Origin: Hevea brasiliensis
Lineage: Eukaryota > Streptophyta > Magnoliopsida > Malpighiales > Euphorbiaceae
Length of the DNA stretch: 64,000 nucleotides
Assembly: GCF_030052815.1 (NCBI RefSeq)
Contig: NC_079507.1
Span: 58,593,119 to 58,657,118, forward strand
Reading direction: 5' to 3'
The notes under the pieces are model-generated. The model was not told where the DNA came from. It saw nothing but the letters and a program-made list of their open reading frames with translations, and did no database searches. The number at the start of each line of letters is the position of its first letter. Within the stretch, counting starts at the first letter, position 1. Below, piece after piece: positions 60,201 through 64,000 of this stretch. The translations under genes were made by a program, and so were the position numbers.

Positions 60201-62304
60201 GTATCATAAAATTTATCAATTAAATAATTTAATTTTTCTTTTATAAAGACAATATGTAATGATTTAATTCTTTGAATTCTACATTATGCACTTGTAAAAT
60301 AAATTTTAAAAGAGTCACACGGCCCAAAGGCTTTTAAATTTGTTAAAAAAGAAGAACCGGATTTTAGTGTAGCGAGAGTTCAAGTCAATTGTTTCTGTTA
60401 GCCCATGGCAAAAGAAAAGAAGAAGGGCCATATTCACGTTCCAATGAAAAAATCCAAGCTCTGTGAATGGACCTTTAGAAGATGATCTCAGCTTTTTAGC
60501 CCCATTAGAACCCTGTTTCTTTTCCATAAAAATGAACAAAAGGAGAACACTGTTGCAGCACAAAATTTAAGCTTATTAACAGGCTCATCCACAGAACAAA
60601 ACCTTCCAGCCCAATACCACAACATTCAAATAGAACCCATGGGCCTACAATGCGGTGGTTGATATCACGAAAGGGGAAGAAGCAGAGCTGGGTCTCTCTG
60701 CACAATTCTAGTATTCATTTTAGAAACGTAGTTGTCATTGAGCAAATGGAGTGTGTGAAGAATTTGATAATGACATAACTGGAAGTTGCGTCTCAGTAAG
60801 TGCAAAATGATTGTATGTTTACTAAAATGTGCGTGATAAGTCCATTTGCTTTTCAATTCAAATTTGACTTTCTTTCTTCCTTAACCTTTATTCTCCACAT
60901 ATTTTTATGTTTTCTTCTTCTCTTTTTCTTCAAAAAAAAAAAAAAAAAAAGCCCACAAGATATTCCCCAGGGGGAAGGAGACAAAGCCAAACCTTAATGG
61001 TTGATTTATTTTGTGAGAAGGAGTAGCAATCACATATATATAACTATATGCTTAATTATCACTAATCGTCCTCTGTGGAAATTGGCATCTTGAAGAACTT
61101 ATTGCATATAAGTTCAGAGGTGATTAATGTTACATTGTGTTCTTTATAATTATATGTAAGAGTATAGAACATGGAAGGAGAGGGTGTGGTGTGGACCCTG
61201 AATCCACAAATTTTAGCACAAAAATGCACATCAAAGATTAAAAAGCACATGCGTAAGGCTTATGTGGTCACATCCAAAATCTACAAAGGGAGCTCGCAAT
61301 CTTCAAAGTGGAAGGTTTATCTTCAAAGGGAGCTAGCTAGATAGCTAGCAATCTCCGTGAGAGGACAAGAAAACACTGGCATTATGGATTCTTGCTTGGA
61401 TAAGGAATTATAATTTAGGTATTTTTTCCTCACTTCTTTGTTCTTTCACATGCGCCATCATCTGCAAATTAAGCAATAAAAGCCCAGCTATACTAACAAA
61501 AGAATAATAATAGAAAAAACACAGAGAAAAAAACCAAGCAAGTTAGAGCAAAGCAAGTGGAGAAAAATCAGTAAAAAGGAGGAGAAAGAAGTGTAAAAAG
61601 GCAAGTGAACCTCTGATCTGATGGTAATGGGCCTAATGGCCGCAACCCCACAAAATCAAATTCATCAAAACAGCTCATGCTTGGTGTACAAAGCTGCCTG
61701 CTGCACTATATCTTGGTGGTTGGTCTACCATAAATTCCATTATCTCTGCTTTCTTGTGATGTGCCTATATGATTCATACTAGCAAATGGCAATAAGCCTG
61801 TGTGCGGTGCAGGGCAAGTGTGAAAACAAAAAATTGATAAGGACTTGTCGTATAACTTCCGTGCAAAATTATTGTACTAGCTTAGAAGAAGTTGTTGTTT
61901 TCCCTTTAACAAGAAAATAGACAGATTGCCTGCATGTGCATCAATCCCACCTTAGATATTTTTTCCAATTTCATACACGTGTACTTTATCATGATTTTTA
62001 TTTATTTTTTAAATAATTAACATATTATTAATTTGCGTCATATTTCAAATCAAATTAATTAATTGCCTCTTTCAATTAAACTTTTTATACCATAAGATAA
62101 ATATTAATTTATTCAACGATTAATTCGATGAGATTCATTTTATAATTCATACTAACAAGTATAATTTAATTATACGTACAATACATACAACAGTTGCTTA
62201 GTCTATAATTCATTAACCTTGATGTTCATTAATTTTTCTATTTATTTCTGACTATTGAGAATTGATAATCTTTGTGATCCTACAGAAAGGGATGTGCGTG
62301 TGTA

Positions 62305-62305
<1 letters not shown>
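57298..62305. other. Downstream of DELLA; no supported gene
   Basis: The first 300 bases probably hold the DELLA 3' UTR. The remainder is moderately to strongly AT-rich with homopolymer runs (for example 57407-57423, 57525-57538, 60013-60028, 60932-60950). Short ORFs on both strands look random. The stretch 61260-61800 is less AT-rich, with direct repeats around AAAGGGAGCT, but I see no exon structure. Confidence 0.4.

Positions 62306-62308
<3 letters not shown>

Positions 62309-62364
<56 letters not shown>
62309..62364. repeat. (TA)n microsatellite
   Basis: About 28 uninterrupted TA units. Confidence 0.95.
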
Positions 62365-62367
<3 letters not shown>

Positions 62368-62689
62368 ACGTCTTTCAATAAGCTTGGTAGTGGATACACT
62401 TTGTGAGTGTGACTTAAATTGAGTTGGCACAATAATTTTCATCAAAATTAAGATTTTTTTTATTTAAATTCGATTAATTATAAATTAAAAATATAAAATA
62501 TATGATAAATCTACTTATATGAACTTTATATGTTTTACATTTTAAATCAATAATGAATAAGATATAAATAAAAATTTTTCTCAAAATTAATGCACATCAT
62601 AAGTTTAAAAAAAAGAGTTATAATTTGACAATCACGCCTAAAATCGACAAAATTAAGCATCACTAGAGAGCCTAACACTAAGGGGATTG

Positions 62690-63130
62690 ATAATAATTAG
62701 GATGCCTTTGAAAATCATCATATTCGAATCCGAATTTAATTAATATTCTCAAAACTTGAATGCATTCCAAACTTGATTAAAATATATTCTTAACTATATG
62801 AATTCGTCTCAAACTCGATTATTATTGCTCAAAAAATATTTGAGCCTATTTAATTTTATATATTTTAATTAATAATTTAAATAATAACTATTTTTATTAA
62901 TAATTTATATTTTAAAAATTTAATAACTCCATAAAATATTTAAATTGTATTTTATATAAAATAAAATATATAAAAATTTACAAATATTATTATAAAAAAA
63001 CATAAATTTTATATTTAATTAAATATTTATATAAATAAATTTAGATGATAAATACTATCAAATCTAAACTCGTCACAAATCTGTTCTATTAGAATTTGAT
63101 CAAATCAAATACGTGTAAAAACTTAACCCC
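62690..63130 (+). repeat. Dispersed AT-rich repeat, copy 2
   Basis: Second copy of the repeat at 53535-54080, same orientation, diverged. See that entry for the shared blocks. Confidence 0.6.
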
Positions 63131-64000
63131 TTGCCATCTTATCTAACACCTATTACATCTTGTCTTCAATAATGTGTAAGCTGGTTACTGCTATGTGTTT
63201 AGCTAAAAAATATTCTATTTTCTAAATTTGATTGGTGTGTTAGTGTATTTAAATTTATATATGAAAAATTAAAAATAGAGGAAGCTATGCTATATTGTAT
63301 CTGATAAAAAAATATTTTTAAAATAATGAAAATATTTTTAAAATAATGTATAATAAATTTGTTATAATCATAGATCACTCAATATACAATAGTGTATGAA
63401 ATATTTTTTCTTAATTAAAAGTCTCAAATTGTATATATTGATTGCCTTTCACCGACATGAGGGTCCACAATCTTGAAACTCGAGGCTTTTGTTTTATGAA
63501 AATTAATCATATTGCTTCTTGTTAGGTTCACTTTTCTGATGAAGGAAAATCAACTTGCGAGACATAATTAGAGGTTTCAGAGACTTCTTGGGGATGTATT
63601 TTTATTTCTTTTACTTAATGATTCTTGATTAGCAGGAAAAAAAAAATTACAGATAAGAAGCAGAACAGGATTGCAAAACGTGAACAAAAGAAGAAAGTGA
63701 CGGCCCAAAAAACCACTTGAATCACAAGGTGTGGCCTCGTCTCGAGCACAGTGAAATGCTTGGAATGCAGCTGCACAAATACTTGGATCGCATTGGCCGT
63801 TCCCCAGCCAAGTGGATAGCCAAAACATAGCCGCGAGGAAAAGTCTACTGCGAGCCCCCTCTTGTCGACGCAGGCACAAGCACAAAAGCAATGTGCTAAG
63901 TCAAAAAGCAAAACACCATACCAAATTACCAATAATTGAAATCGCACTCCAAATCCATTAAAAAAAAATTAGTTTAAAATATAATTTTTTATGTAATAGA
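63131..64000. other. Right end of window; no supported gene
   Basis: AT-rich to 63440, then more balanced sequence. Overlapping minus-strand ORFs of 104-110 codons (63577-63947) are rich in Phe and Cys and match nothing I know. A short duplicated block (AAAATATTTTTAAAATAATG) occurs near 63310-63350. Confidence 0.35.

Noticed and set aside
61260..61360. AAAGGGAGCTC-like segments resembling part of miR159/miR319
   Set aside because: Only about ten bases match, they occur as direct repeats, and no fold-back precursor with a star strand is visible.
63577..63947. Minus-strand ORFs of 104-110 codons at the right edge
   Set aside because: Phe/Cys-rich, two overlapping frames open together, no recognisable domain; likely chance.
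1..64000. CRISPR arrays, bacterial operons, tRNA genes, rRNA genes
   Set aside because: No spaced direct repeats, no Shine-Dalgarno-led gene strings and no clover-leaf A/B-box pairs were found. The tRNA-like matches are retrotransposon primer sites.

Overview
This is a plant nuclear genome window: AT-rich, intron-rich and loaded with retrotransposons. The protein genes look like those of a woody eudicot, probably a rosid. A Euphorbiaceae-like species is my guess from overall protein feel, and the sequence does not prove it. No bacterial genes, CRISPR arrays, rRNA operons or tRNA genes were seen.

Genes, left to right: (1) an AP180/ANTH clathrin-assembly gene on the minus strand, running off the left edge; (2) CRR3, a nuclear-encoded chloroplast NDH protein, minus strand, three exons; (3) NDHL, NDH subunit L, plus strand, five exons, head-to-head with CRR3; (4) a TMEM214-like (DUF2359) gene, minus strand, ten exons, convergent with NDHL; (5) a BCCIP/p21-binding homologue, plus strand, eight coding exons, two of whose introns appear to be GC-AG; (6) an intronless DELLA/GRAS gibberellin repressor, plus strand. 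The 57.3-64.0 kb end holds no gene I can support. Most of these genes were assembled from short exons and are not visible as long ORFs.

Mobile DNA fills much of the rest. A 13.9 kb Ty3/gypsy element of Tekay/Del chromovirus type (6095-20001, 2.56 kb LTRs) lies between the clathrin-assembly gene and CRR3. Its gag gene is split by a 3.78 kb insertion with a perfect GAAGG target duplication. That insertion is a 3.14 kb gypsy-type LTR fused to a complete Cassandra TRIM whose two LTRs carry 5S-rRNA-like sequence. Further right, a full-length RTE-type LINE (42980-51676, 16-bp target duplication) is split by a Sirevirus-like Ty1/copia element (45113-50563, TTTCA duplication). The copia has lost everything from inside its 5' LTR to RNase H but keeps a long extra ORF after pol. 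A 5'-truncated LINE copy (40351-41275), a LINE scrap (about 5605-5858), two RNase H scraps, a Stowaway-like MITE in a TMEM214-like intron, a foldback AT-rich repeat and several microsatellites complete the picture.

Two points on how genes relate: CRR3 and NDHL both serve the chloroplast NDH complex (cyclic electron flow around photosystem I) and share an intergenic region of 891 bp, which could co-ordinate them. The order clathrin-assembly - CRR3 - NDHL - TMEM214-like joins two neighbourhoods that, as I recall, lie on different Arabidopsis chromosomes. DELLA and BCCIP show no functional link to these or to each other.
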